A stretch of DNA of 64,000 nt from G963676655 sp963676655 (GCA_963676655.2 CAXXKX010000002.1:1116001-1180000), one strand, 5' to 3'. Positions 7,714 to 18,360 are shown, counted from the first letter of the stretch. Numbers and translations: made by a program. Notes: generated by a model from the sequence alone, not told the origin.

Positions 7714-9507
7714 TTAAATAAGTTTGTTTTTTAATCCTGAATCGCGCAGGGTATTATTTTCCACTGCTTCGATGAAGACTGGTTTATTGGCCCACATCAC
7801 AGCTTGTTTCCTGGCTCGGGTTATCGCAGTGTAAAGCAGTTCTCGGGTTAAAAGCGGAGAAATCCGGTCCGGCAGAATGCATAAAATATTTTCAAACCCG
7901 GATCCCTGGGACTTGTGAATGGTCATGGCAAATACCGTTTCGTGTTCCGGCAGTTGGGCGAACGGCAGATAGAAAAACTTGTTATCTCCGCCGCTTGTAT
8001 TGGGGAAATATACCCGCTTTTCTCCGGAAACTTCCCAGATCAGTCCGATATCGCCATTATAAAGATTGACACTGCGGTCGTTTTGGGTGATCATGACCGG
8101 AACCCCGTTGTCAGAGCCATCGGTAAAACCCAGTAGTTCAAGCATTAATTTGTTAATATGTACTTCGCCGAAAAAACCGTTATGATGCGAGCATAGAATC
8201 TTAAATCCGTTCAAAATGGTATAAGCCTGTTCAACATCTTCTTCGGAATGCCTCTGAATCAGTTTTTTGTAACTCTCCAGAGATACCGGCTGATTGCTGC
8301 AGTCGGTTATGAACTCCTGTTGGACGAGTTTTTGTAATTCACGTTTGATTACGTCGATCGCCGGATTGTCTCGAATTATAAATTGTTCCCCTGCGTTTAA
8401 TGCAATTTCATATGCGGCCTCACCGTTGCCGGAGTTTACCGCGGTTTTGACCCGGCCTATGCCTTTATTTTCATCAAACCGGTAACTGTGGCGCAGCTCG
8501 GAAATATTTTCCTTAAGCTTTTCCGTGTCACAGATATCCGCCATGATCGCGCCTGATTCAACCGACGCCAATTGATCTTTGTCGCCCAGTAGAATGACCA
8601 TGGCCGTATCTGGAACTGCCTGGAGCAGGCGGGTCATCAAGGGCAGGGAGACCATTGACGCTTCATCGACGACCAGCAGATCTATATTCAATGGATTATT
8701 CCGGTTATGCTTGAATTCCGGGGTATGATATTTTACCCCGAGCAGAGAGTGGATGGTTGAAGTAGGGATGGCTTTGATTTTTTCTGTATGGCTGCTTTTC
8801 AGGTGTTCGCATTCTTCGGTGATCGCTTCTTTCAGGCGGGCTTGAGCTTTGCCGGTTGGAGCGCATAATGCGATTCGCAAGTCGGGTTGTTGTCCCAGCA
8901 AAAGCGCGATAATAGCGGCGACAACTGTTGTCTTCCCGGTGCCGGGGCCGCCGGTAACAACGGTAAAATAATTTTGCATGGCTTTAAAGATCGCCTGTTG
9001 CTGGAAATCATCCTGGAACGGTTTATTAAAACGGTCGGAAATAGCGCTTATTTCTTCCGGTTTTATGTCAAACATTAATTTCCCGCGTCGGCATTTATCC
9101 AGAATCAGCGTTGCCAGTTCCACCTCATAATTGTAATAACGGTGCAGGTACAGATGCGAGTTTTCATCGATAATCAGCGGGGTATCTCCGCCTGAACTGA
9201 TGACTTTGGCGAATTCCGGTTTTTTCAATTCGGTCAGCCAGATATCAAGTTCCGGAAGAATTACCGGGGCAGGGCGCTCCAGTATTCCTGTCGCATCGTC
9301 ACGGTACTGCGGAAAGGGTTTGCCGGCATAGTTGCGCAGATTGGCGCAAACGTGCGACTGCCTGACCGCCGCGCTGCTCAGGGCCGCCGCCAGAAAAAGG
9401 TAGACGTTGTCGCTATGGACCAATTCAGTAATAAAGCCGGCAAAGTGCAGGTCGATCTCGACAAAGCCATCCTGATGCTTTAGTTTTTTTACTGCCGCAA
9501 TGTCCAT
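7714..9507 (-). CDS. recD: Exodeoxyribonuclease V alpha subunit RecD
   Basis: 597 residues, normal length for RecD. It has a Walker A motif GGPGTGKT at 186-193, a DEAS Walker B (LLVVDEASMVSLPLM), the LGDKDQLASVESGA motif III, and a C-terminal AMTIHKSQGSGFENIL with the LLYTAITRARKQ motif VI. This is the 5'-3' SF1B helicase subunit of RecBCD, which unwinds and degrades double-strand ends and loads RecA at Chi. The start overlaps the recB stop as TAATG, so translation is coupled. Confidence 0.95.
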   Translation of the reverse strand: MDIAAVKKLKHQDGFVEIDLHFAGFITELVHSDNVYLFLAAALSSAAVRQSHVCANLRNYAGKPFPQYRDDATGILERPAPVILPELDIWLTELKKPEFAKVISSGGDTPLIIDENSHLYLHRYYNYEVELATLILDKCRRGKLMFDIKPEEISAISDRFNKPFQDDFQQQAIFKAMQNYFTVVTGGPGTGKTTVVAAIIALLLGQQPDLRIALCAPTGKAQARLKEAITEECEHLKSSHTEKIKAIPTSTIHSLLGVKYHTPEFKHNRNNPLNIDLLVVDEASMVSLPLMTRLLQAVPDTAMVILLGDKDQLASVESGAIMADICDTEKLKENISELRHSYRFDENKGIGRVKTAVNSGNGEAAYEIALNAGEQFIIRDNPAIDVIKRELQKLVQQEFITDCSNQPVSLESYKKLIQRHSEEDVEQAYTILNGFKILCSHHNGFFGEVHINKLMLELLGFTDGSDNGVPVMITQNDRSVNLYNGDIGLIWEVSGEKRVYFPNTSGGDNKFFYLPFAQLPEHETVFAMTIHKSQGSGFENILCILPDRISPLLTRELLYTAITRARKQAVMWANKPVFIEAVENNTLRDSGLKNKLI

Positions 9508-12500
9508 TAGCCCTGTCCTCCGAAATATTTGTCAAGCTGACTTATTAATCCATAGTCGGGTCGGGTGGAAAAGATGCCGTTGCGGTTTTCACTGTTGACG
9601 CCGCGTAGAAAGATGTAGAAAACACCGCCGAAGTCTCGTTTATAGTCATAATCGCTTAAACGGGACGCGAGAAAACGATTAAGGGCGACGGTATAGATTA
9701 AGTATTGGAGAAAATAGAAATTTTTGTTCATTTCCCGTTTCATTCCCGGCAGATCGAAGCCGGAGGCGGCGCCGTTGAGTTTATTTGATTTCCAGTCGAT
9801 GATATAATATTTGCCGTTACGCCGGAATACCAGATCGATAAATCCGTTCATAAAGCCGTCACCAATATTCCTGATGGTTCCGACCGGAGAATCGATTGCG
9901 AACTCCCGTTTGAGATATTCCGCGAATATCCGGTTGAGATCGCTGACTCCTGTTATGGGGGACAGTTTGAAGTTGAACTCAAGTTCAGACAGACGTTCTG
10001 ATCTGGGAATGTCACGCAGTGAGAAGCCGCCCAAATCCGCGTTCAAAACGCTATGAACCATCTTTTTGACAATATCCTCTTTTTCTTTGACCTGTTCGTT
10101 GGTGCCGCCTGCCAGTTTATAGCGTTTCAATGTTGCCACGCACTCGCTTTCGATCATGTCCGCTTCTGCCTGAAAGTCTATTCGTTCAAAAATATCATGC
10201 CAGCAGTTTCCGGTTTTCGCTCCGGCCGGGAAGTTGAAGATTGACAAACCATCTCCGGCCGGGACCGGAATAACATCTTGATCATTGTCGCTTTCATCCT
10301 TGTCCTGGACGGCGGCGCTTGTGCAGTGCGGAGTCAATCCGGAAAAGCTGGCGATTGCCCAGTTTTCCAGGCGGCCGGTGAACTCCCGGACCGACAACTC
10401 GCTCTTAACGGTCTGAGGAATGTATCTCAGATCGGGATTGTATTCCGACATTTCTTCGCGCCAATGGTCCTTTATCGTGTAATCCGGATTTGCCGCTGCC
10501 AGGCCGAATTGCTGCAGACAGAATTCCCGTCTGAACATGTAATCGAAAGCGGAGGTTTTTTTACTGCTGGTTTGACCACCGAGCAGATAACACCGGAACT
10601 TTGCCCGGGTGATTGCTACATATGCGAGCCGCATCAGTTCCTGCAGCGCCTCCCGGTTTTTCCTGTCCAGACTGTCATTTTTGCAGAACAGGTCCATCGT
10701 CAATTCATTTCCCTGGTGATACAGTACTTGCGGCGCGGTCTGGCGGAACGGAATCGCGGTACTGCTCCACAAAAACGGACAAAAGACAATCGGGAACTCA
10801 AGTCCTTTGCTTTTATGTATGGTCATAATTTTCAACGCCAGGCTGTCGGATTCCAATCGCAGTTCAAACTCCGGGTCGTCTTTGTCTTTTTCAGTATCGT
10901 CACCGCATTGTTTCTCGAGCCAGGCAACAACACCGTTCAGTCCCAGTTGACGCAACGATTCCTGTTTATGCAGGATTTCAGCTAATTGCAGAAAATTGGT
11001 CAGCTTGCGTTCGCCGCCGCGCTGTCGCAGGACGGTTTGACGCACGTTGCGACTGCTGCATAAATGATTGAACATCTCAATAAACGATCTTTCATTCCAG
11101 ATGGAGTTCAGTTCCCTGAAAAAATCGATCCATTCATTGAGTCTCAGCATCTCGTCTTCGGTTTCCGGCATGGCCAGTTTCGCAAGTTGTCCGGCGGTAA
11201 GTTTGAAAATATCCGACGCCAAAGCCCCGCGCATCAGGTTAAGGTTCCCCGGAGTGAGGATCGCGTTCAAAACCCGGCTCAATTGTCCGGCTTCATCGGT
11301 GTCAAAAATATTGCCGGTATTCTGCATTATCGCCGGGATATTGAATTGCTGCAGGTACGGTTGCAGTTGCGCCGCCTGCCGGTGGGTATTTACCAGAATT
11401 GCGATGTCCTGCGGCAGAATTTTTCTGCTCTCACCTTTATCCATGATCCTGATGGTTTCGTCATTCAGCAGCTCAATGATTTTCATGGCGGTTTGTTCGC
11501 AGCAGAGTTCGAGCAGTTCGTCCGCCGTCAGCTGGTTTCCGGGCTCGATTTCGATCACTTTAAAAGGCGCGGAATCAGATTTTCCACTCAAGCTCAATCC
11601 TTCCGCCGCTCCGACTGGAGTTTTGACATTCAGATATGCGATGTTTTCATCAAAAAACGGATCTTCAATCGAGTCAAAAAGCGAGTTTACTTCTTCAATC
11701 AGGCTGGAGCAGGAACGCCAGTTGATATCAAGTGAATAGTTGTTGTTGGCCGACTTCCTGGCGGCTTTATAGGTAAAAACGTCGCCGCCGCGGAATCCGT
11801 AGATTGCCTGCTTCGGGTCGCCGACCATGAAGATCGGCTTGTCGGGAGTGCCGATGAAAATATTCTTGAAAATGCTCCATTGAACCGGGTCGGTGTCCTG
11901 GAATTCATCAATCATCGCCGCTTTGTAGCGTTCCCTGACCGCGTCCAGCAGCGTCATGTCCCTGTCGTCGAAATGCTGTTTTACGTTTATCAGCAGGTCA
12001 TTGAAGGTCTGGATATTCAACTGTTGTTTGCGTTTGGGATATTCGCGGTCGAAAAACTCCTTGCAATCAAGCCGCATATTGGCACTGTAATCCCGGACGA
12101 TTTCCAGCAGTTTCGGCGGAATGTCGTAGAACGGACTTGACAATACCGTCAGGTCAGAACTTTTTTTGCCAGCCTTTTCCAGTTCGGAACGGGAAAATTT
12201 CAAGACCTGTTCGATGGTGTATTCGTGCCAGATGTCGTTGCACAAATCATTCATCACCTGACACATCGTAGTCAGCGTGGCTTCTTTATATTTTGTTTTA
12301 CTCAGGTCGGCATTTTCGATCTGCAGTTTTATGACGTCCTCGTTCCATGTGCTTTTCAATTCTTCAACCGTGGCCATGAAGTCATCCCTTGACAAGGCTT
12401 CATCGCGCTCGATCTTCAGTTCCGCGTGCGTCAGGCATTCCCGGATGAATCGCTCGAACATCTCCAGGCTGATGCCGCAATGTCTGGCCAAGGCGGTTTC

Positions 12501-13025
12501 AGCCGGATTGGCCCGATAAAAATTCTGGCGGTAAAATTCCCTGATAACGTCCATGATCAGGACCGACGGGTTGGTTTCCAGTTCCGTATTGAACAATACC
12601 CCGCTTTCAAACGCGTTTTCATTCAGTACCCGGCGACAGAAGCCGTGGATCGTGAAGATCGCCGCTTCATCAAAATCCCGGATTGCCGCGTCAATCCTTT
12701 TGGCTTTTTCCGCAAGGATTTCTTCACTGCAATCGGCAAAATCGGTTAATGCTCTCGCCCGTTCATTGTCCTTGCCGGGCTCGCTGAGAAATTCAGCAAT
12801 ATCATGCAGAATTATCCGCAGACGGTCCCGCAGTTCCTTGGTGGCTGGTTCGGTAAAGGTCACTACCAGGATTTCGTCGACCTTATAGCCTTTTTCCATG
12901 ATCATCCGCGCAAACAGATTTTGAATATTGTAGGTTTTACCGGTTCCCGCGCTTGCTTCAATAATGTTTACGTCTTGCAGCGGGCAGGTGCAGGGATCCA
13001 GAATGATAGTGGGATTTGCGGTCAT
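9507..13025 (-). CDS. recB: Exodeoxyribonuclease V beta subunit RecB
   Basis: 1172 residues, typical RecB length. Visible parts are Walker A (EASAGTGKT, 23-31), TFTEPATKELRDRL, an IDEFQDTDPVQW Walker B, VGDPKQAIYGFRGGD, KIMTIHKSKGLEFPIVF, LAYVAITRAK, and the C-terminal nuclease domain with GFIDLVF (1061-1067) and IIDWKS (1075-1080). It is the 3'-5' SF1A helicase and the only nuclease centre of the RecBCD complex. It overlaps recC upstream by 4 bp (ATGA) and recD downstream by 1 bp, giving the order recC-recB-recD. Confidence 0.96.
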   Translation of the reverse strand: MTANPTIILDPCTCPLQDVNIIEASAGTGKTYNIQNLFARMIMEKGYKVDEILVVTFTEPATKELRDRLRIILHDIAEFLSEPGKDNERARALTDFADCSEEILAEKAKRIDAAIRDFDEAAIFTIHGFCRRVLNENAFESGVLFNTELETNPSVLIMDVIREFYRQNFYRANPAETALARHCGISLEMFERFIRECLTHAELKIERDEALSRDDFMATVEELKSTWNEDVIKLQIENADLSKTKYKEATLTTMCQVMNDLCNDIWHEYTIEQVLKFSRSELEKAGKKSSDLTVLSSPFYDIPPKLLEIVRDYSANMRLDCKEFFDREYPKRKQQLNIQTFNDLLINVKQHFDDRDMTLLDAVRERYKAAMIDEFQDTDPVQWSIFKNIFIGTPDKPIFMVGDPKQAIYGFRGGDVFTYKAARKSANNNYSLDINWRSCSSLIEEVNSLFDSIEDPFFDENIAYLNVKTPVGAAEGLSLSGKSDSAPFKVIEIEPGNQLTADELLELCCEQTAMKIIELLNDETIRIMDKGESRKILPQDIAILVNTHRQAAQLQPYLQQFNIPAIMQNTGNIFDTDEAGQLSRVLNAILTPGNLNLMRGALASDIFKLTAGQLAKLAMPETEDEMLRLNEWIDFFRELNSIWNERSFIEMFNHLCSSRNVRQTVLRQRGGERKLTNFLQLAEILHKQESLRQLGLNGVVAWLEKQCGDDTEKDKDDPEFELRLESDSLALKIMTIHKSKGLEFPIVFCPFLWSSTAIPFRQTAPQVLYHQGNELTMDLFCKNDSLDRKNREALQELMRLAYVAITRAKFRCYLLGGQTSSKKTSAFDYMFRREFCLQQFGLAAANPDYTIKDHWREEMSEYNPDLRYIPQTVKSELSVREFTGRLENWAIASFSGLTPHCTSAAVQDKDESDNDQDVIPVPAGDGLSIFNFPAGAKTGNCWHDIFERIDFQAEADMIESECVATLKRYKLAGGTNEQVKEKEDIVKKMVHSVLNADLGGFSLRDIPRSERLSELEFNFKLSPITGVSDLNRIFAEYLKREFAIDSPVGTIRNIGDGFMNGFIDLVFRRNGKYYIIDWKSNKLNGAASGFDLPGMKREMNKNFYFLQYLIYTVALNRFLASRLSDYDYKRDFGGVFYIFLRGVNSENRNGIFSTRPDYGLISQLDKYFGGQG

Positions 13026-16000
13026 GATAATTCCTCCAGCAAAGGCCGCATGGAAGTCTCACTTACCGCGCAGAAATAATATACTTTCATCGCTAACTCC
13101 TGGAACTCGCATGACTCCAGGACTTTATCATCTTGAAAACACAACTTGACGGCGTTGTCGGTGCTTTCCGGGGAAAAATTGCCGTATCCCGGCAAAAAGG
13201 CTTTTCTGGCTGCAATCAACTTGGTTTGTTCCAGAGATATGTCACTGTTTCGTTTGGGCTTTGCGGTAGCGTATTCATAACTTGCTTTGCAGAAAAACGG
13301 CAGCGGCCTGATCAGTCCTTCCCGATAGAGTTCGATCAGTTCGCCCAAATATTTCGCGGCATCCTCCCGGGAGATAGCTTTAAACGAATCTTTCGAGTTT
13401 TTGGTGTAAAGATAAGTAACGACTTTCGCCGACATATGTAGCGTAGCCGCCAGATGGTAGAGCCAGGCGCTGATCATGTCCTTGCCTTTTAGATTTGCGT
13501 AACGCACCCGGTAGATGGCGGCTGCCTCTGGATCGGAGTGGTTGACGTATTCCAATCTGCCGGTAAGATTGATGGGGCCGCAAGGTTCGATAAAACGCTC
13601 GGACCCGCATGAGTTGAGCCGTTCTGAAAGATCATTCCCTTCAATAAATTCCGCAATCTCACAATAGCGGTCGTCAAAAGAAAACTTGCCCGGAACTCCT
13701 ACTTCAATCAATTGTTTATATTTCAGGGTCCGGTAAATTTCATCCTTATTTTTGCCGGCGATAATATCATGGAATATCTCCTGATTGACACAGTATCCGT
13801 CCAACTGATCCAGTGAAAACGGTTCAACGTCATCAAGTTGTTCAGCCTGATATTGCTTGACGGCTGCCCCCAGTGAATATCGCAAAAAATATTCTGCCGG
13901 ATTATTGAAGAAACTGATAAGGTCATCAATTTCGATTGTGTCGTCGATAGTTTTGCTGGCGGTCGGCTGCGAGAAGAAAGGCATTTCAGCCGGAGGATTG
14001 ACCAGTGCTTCCGCAGCGGATTTGTTTTCTTGAGAATAGGAAAACAGTTCAGGAACATCGGCGCTGAAATAGGCCGGATTGAACGCCTGAAGTTTGTGTT
14101 CAGTATGAATTTGCTGGTCGATATCCGGATTATTGAAGCGTTGCCTGATGTAATCGACCAGTTCGCAAACCGGATTTGCCGCCGGCAGTACGGAATTATC
14201 CTGCTCGCTTCTGCCTTGATAACTGATATACAACTTCTGCCGGGCCGAGAGCAGGGCCTCCAGAAACAGATAACGGTCCTCGTAGCGGCGTGAACGATCA
14301 CAAGGCTTAACCTGTCTGGCTATCAGATTGAACCCGATCTTGATATCTGAACGCGGGAATTCACCGTCGTTCATTCCGATTAGACAAATTGCTTTGCGTG
14401 GAATACTGCGCATCGGCTGCATTGTGCAGAAAGTCACTTTGCCGCGCAAAAACGCGGATGAATTTGTCGCTTGCATGCTGACGTCGCTCAGGTAATTCCT
14501 GATGACGTCGATGCCAACAGGAGTTGTTACCTCGCATTGATGCGCATGCTGCTGTAACTGCATTATTGTTTGTCGCAGAAAAGCTATATCCTTGTACGAT
14601 TCATTATCGCTGACGAATAATTGATCGAGCAGGTTCAGGAGTCGATCACACCAGTCGTTTACAGGCCTGGACCTTTTGAACTCTGAACTAAGCGCGAAAA
14701 GCGTTTCGACAAACTCGATGAATTTACCGAGAATAATGCTGTTGTTTCCCTCAATTTTGTCATAAGGGAGAATATCATTGATGACTATACGGTTATCCGG
14801 GTCATAGATTGCGAACCCCAGAAGCATTCGTCTTATGCCGCTGCGCCAGGAATACTCGTCAAAGCGGATACCGCCGAGTTCTTCACGATGAAGTCCGTCA
14901 ACACCCCAGTGAATCCGGGTGTCCGCCAGCCATTTTCTAATTATCTCCAGATTTTCATCACTCAGGCCGAATGCCGAATGCACCTGACCGATTTCCAGTA
15001 TATCCATGATGCTGTTGACGGTAAATCTAGCCTGCGACAAATTCAGCAGTTCAATGAAAGCGGTAACAATCTGACTGTAGCTGATAAGGCTCTGATCGGA
15101 AATATCATAAGCTATCTTATGTTGTCCGCCAGAAAGTTTGCGGTCGCCGAATACTACGTTGATATATGGCGCGTAAGCTGTGATATCCGGTGCCATCACC
15201 AGGATGTCACGCGGTTGAATTCCGTCCTGCTCAATCATATCAAGGATATTGTCATAAAGAACTTCAATCTCCCGCATCTTATTGTGGCACAGGTTAATGT
15301 GGACTGATCTGTCGCTTGGGGCAGGGTTGAATATTTCATGTGTTCCATCAGGACTTGTCATCTCGAGAATATCCTGCTGGATTGTGGTCAAAATATCTTT
15401 TCTAATCGTATCTGAAAAAACATCATGATCATATTGAATCATGGAAGACTGCATCATTGTTGAGAAGAATTCGCGGCCTTGGCGCCCCAGGTTGGCCAGC
15501 AGCTGATTAGCTTTTTCGCAAAACAGTTCGTCCAGTTCGTCAAAGCCTTTGTCTTGACGTTCTTTTTCAGATAATTGATCCTCCCAGAATCCCTGGCATG
15601 GATTGACATAAAAGAAATGCACATCGATACTTTGTCCGGCTTTTTCGAAGCAGCGTAGATAAATTGGCGGCAAGGTGCTTATACCGAACACTGATATTGC
15701 CGGGAAATTTTTCAATTTGAGCATATCCGGTCCGTTAAGAAAGCACAGCAGACGTTCTGCGCGACTGATTTTGTTTCTGGTAAGTTGTTGCCAGATGAAT
15801 TTTTGCCAATCGTTTCCCTTAGTGAATGGAGTTGTTGACCACTCGTGCATCAGGTCTGGACGGTAAATTTGATATTGATCGAAAATTCCTGCTATTTTTG
15901 TTGCCAACTGATATTGTTTAAGTTCCCGATTATTGCCGCGCAGATAACTTTCCAGAGGTTGAAGTTCTACTGGTAATTCAACTAACATATTGAAAATACG

Positions 16001-16285
16001 CCAGGTAAGAATTTCGGTAGTAAATGCTTGTGGCTCATAATTTGACAGGTTTCCAGCTGATTCCAGGATTGTGTCGATCATTTTATTAATAAATGGAAAC
16101 TGAATATTGGAAGCGGCTCCGCGTAGTTCAGCAAGTTGTTGTTTTAGCCAAGCGGCCATTCCCTGGCTTTGTACTACGATTATCTCAGGGGATAAGGGAT
16201 TATATAATTGTGAATCAAGTTGCAAACCGGCGTATATTTCAGCCAATGTATCGAGTTTATTACTGGTATAGAGACAAAAAGCCAT
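13022..16285 (-). CDS. recC: Exodeoxyribonuclease V gamma subunit RecC
   Basis: 1087 residues, in the RecC size range. The N-terminus LYTSNKLDTLAEIYAGL and IIVQSQGMAAWLKQQLAE match the start of RecC, and further RecC-like blocks include DILVMAPDITAYAPYI, VTFCTMQPMRSIPRKAICLIGMNDGEFPR (in two adjacent stretches) and a degenerate nuclease-like C-terminal domain. RecC has inactive helicase folds and recognises Chi. It is the first gene of the recCBD operon. The 236-bp gap upstream separates it from a divergent RAYT transposase gene. Confidence 0.94.
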   Translation of the reverse strand: MAFCLYTSNKLDTLAEIYAGLQLDSQLYNPLSPEIIVVQSQGMAAWLKQQLAELRGAASNIQFPFINKMIDTILESAGNLSNYEPQAFTTEILTWRIFNMLVELPVELQPLESYLRGNNRELKQYQLATKIAGIFDQYQIYRPDLMHEWSTTPFTKGNDWQKFIWQQLTRNKISRAERLLCFLNGPDMLKLKNFPAISVFGISTLPPIYLRCFEKAGQSIDVHFFYVNPCQGFWEDQLSEKERQDKGFDELDELFCEKANQLLANLGRQGREFFSTMMQSSMIQYDHDVFSDTIRKDILTTIQQDILEMTSPDGTHEIFNPAPSDRSVHINLCHNKMREIEVLYDNILDMIEQDGIQPRDILVMAPDITAYAPYINVVFGDRKLSGGQHKIAYDISDQSLISYSQIVTAFIELLNLSQARFTVNSIMDILEIGQVHSAFGLSDENLEIIRKWLADTRIHWGVDGLHREELGGIRFDEYSWRSGIRRMLLGFAIYDPDNRIVINDILPYDKIEGNNSIILGKFIEFVETLFALSSEFKRSRPVNDWCDRLLNLLDQLFVSDNESYKDIAFLRQTIMQLQQHAHQCEVTTPVGIDVIRNYLSDVSMQATNSSAFLRGKVTFCTMQPMRSIPRKAICLIGMNDGEFPRSDIKIGFNLIARQVKPCDRSRRYEDRYLFLEALLSARQKLYISYQGRSEQDNSVLPAANPVCELVDYIRQRFNNPDIDQQIHTEHKLQAFNPAYFSADVPELFSYSQENKSAAEALVNPPAEMPFFSQPTASKTIDDTIEIDDLISFFNNPAEYFLRYSLGAAVKQYQAEQLDDVEPFSLDQLDGYCVNQEIFHDIIAGKNKDEIYRTLKYKQLIEVGVPGKFSFDDRYCEIAEFIEGNDLSERLNSCGSERFIEPCGPINLTGRLEYVNHSDPEAAAIYRVRYANLKGKDMISAWLYHLAATLHMSAKVVTYLYTKNSKDSFKAISREDAAKYLGELIELYREGLIRPLPFFCKASYEYATAKPKRNSDISLEQTKLIAARKAFLPGYGNFSPESTDNAVKLCFQDDKVLESCEFQELAMKVYYFCAVSETSMRPLLEELS

Positions 16286-16461
16286 TAAAAATATCTTCCC
16301 TTTTTATGATCATATAGCATACAACAAAAAATAATAATGTCAAAGAATTACTCAAACTAAAAATTAAAAATAAATATCCATATAACTGGATGCGTATATA
16401 TAGTGTAAATACTTTATGATTAATTTCTAAAGATAAATATTAAAACAAACCGTACGACTAT

Positions 16462-16490
16462 TTGACAAACCTGCTTTCAATGTATATATT
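16462..16490 (+). promoter_or_regulatory. Sigma-70 promoter of the RAYT transposase gene
   Basis: TTGACA (16462-16467), a 17-bp spacer and TATATT (16485-16490), about 30 bp before the ATG at 16522. The core CTATTTGACAAA recurs at the last bases of the window, hinting at a shared promoter block. Confidence 0.7.
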
Positions 16491-16521
16491 ATCATCCAAA
16501 CCACCCAAAAGGAGAGAAAAA

Positions 16522-17490
16522 ATGGAAGCGCGAATGAAAGTCAGAGACGAAGGCTGCTATTACCATCTTTATAATCGAATCGGCTGCATCAAAGGTGAAC
16601 ATCCGTTCTCCGACGCCGACAAAGAATACGGCTTCAAACTGCTTCGATACCTCTGCGATTACTTTTTGATCGAGGTCATCTCCGCCGCCTGGATGGGCAA
16701 CCATTTTCACCTCGTGGTCTACGCTCCAGGACCGGATGAACTACCGCCGCTCGAGGTCATCGTCAAACGCCACAACAGCTACTACAAAGCAATGAAAAAA
16801 ATCTTCAAATTCGGCCCGCGAACCCCGGTCATCAGTCTCGAAAATAAAACGCAATGCCAGGAAATCGCCCTCAAAATGATCGACATCAGCCGGTTTATGT
16901 CGGCCTGCCAACGCCAATTCACCTGCGTCTACAACGAGACCCGCAACCGCACCGGACAACTCTGGGGCGGGCGGTTCAAAAGCGTGATTCTCGAGCGCAT
17001 AAACGCCCTGGCCGCCTGCGTGACCTACGTCGAACTCAACCCGGTCCGGGCCGGCCTGAAAAACTCCCCGTCGGATTACAATTTTACCACCTGGGGCCGC
17101 TATTGCAGAAGCGGCAAACACATGTTTTACGAGAATTTTGTCAAACACATGAAGCCCAATATCACCACCGGCGACACATCGCAATGGACTGATGACGAAC
17201 TATTTGCGTTCTTCCGTGGCAAGTTGGCGCGGATAATCACCGCGGAAAGCGGGGCATCAAGCGAAGAAATCTACGCCGCGCGCGACAAAGCCCGGCAAAA
17301 AGAATCAATGCATGTGCGTTTTCTGCGACGCACCCGCCACTTTACCGAAGGTGCGATTTTAGGTTCAAAACTCTTTATCCGCCAAACCGGAAGCCAATTC
17401 GACGATCCAATTCGAATCGAGAAAAAACACCTTTCCCGAGGCTCCAGCCCCTCCGGGATATTGTACTGCTTTAGAAAATTACAAGAATGA
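16522..17490 (+). CDS. REP-associated tyrosine transposase (Y1/HUH, IS200-like fold)
   Basis: 322 residues from the ATG at 16522, which follows AAAAGGAGAGAAAAA; an upstream in-frame ATG at 16462 lies inside the promoter -35. The protein has a Y1-transposase core: WMGNHFHLVVYAP (HxH metal motif), then FMSACQRQFTCVYNETRNR, TGQLWGGRFKSVIL and VTYVELNPVRAGL, the usual RAYT signatures. It should nick single-stranded DNA at palindromic repeats. No flanking left or right ends or REP hairpins were clear, so it is treated as a domesticated RAYT rather than an IS. The C-terminal 100 residues are family-specific. Confidence 0.87.
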   Translation: MEARMKVRDEGCYYHLYNRIGCIKGEHPFSDADKEYGFKLLRYLCDYFLIEVISAAWMGNHFHLVVYAPGPDELPPLEVIVKRHNSYYKAMKKIFKFGPRTPVISLENKTQCQEIALKMIDISRFMSACQRQFTCVYNETRNRTGQLWGGRFKSVILERINALAACVTYVELNPVRAGLKNSPSDYNFTTWGRYCRSGKHMFYENFVKHMKPNITTGDTSQWTDDELFAFFRGKLARIITAESGASSEEIYAARDKARQKESMHVRFLRRTRHFTEGAILGSKLFIRQTGSQFDDPIRIEKKHLSRGSSPSGILYCFRKLQE

Positions 17491-17534
17491 GTTTATACAG
17501 AATCTGTGTGAAAAATCAGTCTAATTAAAGATTT

Positions 17535-18260
17535 TTATTTTCCAGAACGAGAAAAATATTTGTAACCAGGATATTCCTGGAGATTTTGTCTTGCCATTTT
17601 AACATGTGATACATGACCATCACACCACAGAACATTCGCTCCATCAGCATGGCGGTCATGAATTTTGAGCGAGGATGTATCAGAGCCGCTGTCATCAATG
17701 AACGCATATGCTCCCCACGGAGTAACGTTGGTGTTATATGAATCTGCGATGAAAACGGTTGACGTTGGTACTTTTAAATATGCCCCTTTAGTTGGAACAT
17801 ATGATTTGGGATCGTTTAAATCATTTCCGTTATAACGCAAACTGGTGGCAATATGCAAATAGTTGATACCGTAGGCAATGTACCAGTAACGGGAGATTGT
17901 GTCCCGGCGATGAGGTTGAGTTATGCCGTCGGTTCCCATGGTCAAGCTGTATTGCAGCATGGATGCTGCCGGGCAAAGGTAACACTGATAATTCAGTTGA
18001 TAGTCATTTTTTAAAGTCCAGGCCCAGTTCCTTGTTGAATAACCGTTTACATACGGCTGCCACTGGGTATAGTATCCCTCAAAGTCATCGCGATATAACT
18101 CGTTGCAGACCCCGATTTGTTTCGCGTTGCTAGCACATTTTATTGTTTTTGCTTTGTCCCTGGCTTTATTTAAGGCTGGCAGCAGCATACTGGCAAGGAT
18201 AGCGATGATTGCGATCACGACAAGCAGTTCAATCAGAGTAAAAGTCCGTTTTGTAGACAT
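17535..18260 (-). CDS. Prepilin-type cleavage/methylation and H-X9-DG domain protein
   Basis: 241 residues from ATG 18260, supported by GAAGGAGA ending 7 nt upstream; a start 30 nt further up lacks a site. The N-terminus MSTKRTFTLIELLVVIA is a prepilin leader, followed by the hydrophobic helix and PALNKARDKAKTIKCASN. The C-terminus contains RHADGANVLWCDGHVSHV, which fits the prepilin-processing-associated H-X9-DG motif. It is a secreted pseudopilin-like protein of unknown role. A well-formed promoter lies upstream and no operon partner is seen. Confidence 0.92.
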   Translation of the reverse strand: MSTKRTFTLIELLVVIAIIAILASMLLPALNKARDKAKTIKCASNAKQIGVCNELYRDDFEGYYTQWQPYVNGYSTRNWAWTLKNDYQLNYQCYLCPAASMLQYSLTMGTDGITQPHRRDTISRYWYIAYGINYLHIATSLRYNGNDLNDPKSYVPTKGAYLKVPTSTVFIADSYNTNVTPWGAYAFIDDSGSDTSSLKIHDRHADGANVLWCDGHVSHVKMARQNLQEYPGYKYFSRSGK

Positions 18261-18331
18261 AGGCCGGTCTCCTTCACAATTATATTCCATAGCATATTAA
18301 TAAAACATAATGCTTTGACTTCCTATAATAT

Positions 18332-18360
18332 ATTATAACAAGTCGCGGTTAATAATGCAA
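18332..18360 (-). promoter_or_regulatory. Sigma-70 promoter of the prepilin gene at 17535-18260
   Basis: On the minus strand TTGCAT (18360-18355), a 17-bp spacer and TATAAT (18337-18332), about 70 bp before the start codon. Confidence 0.6.
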
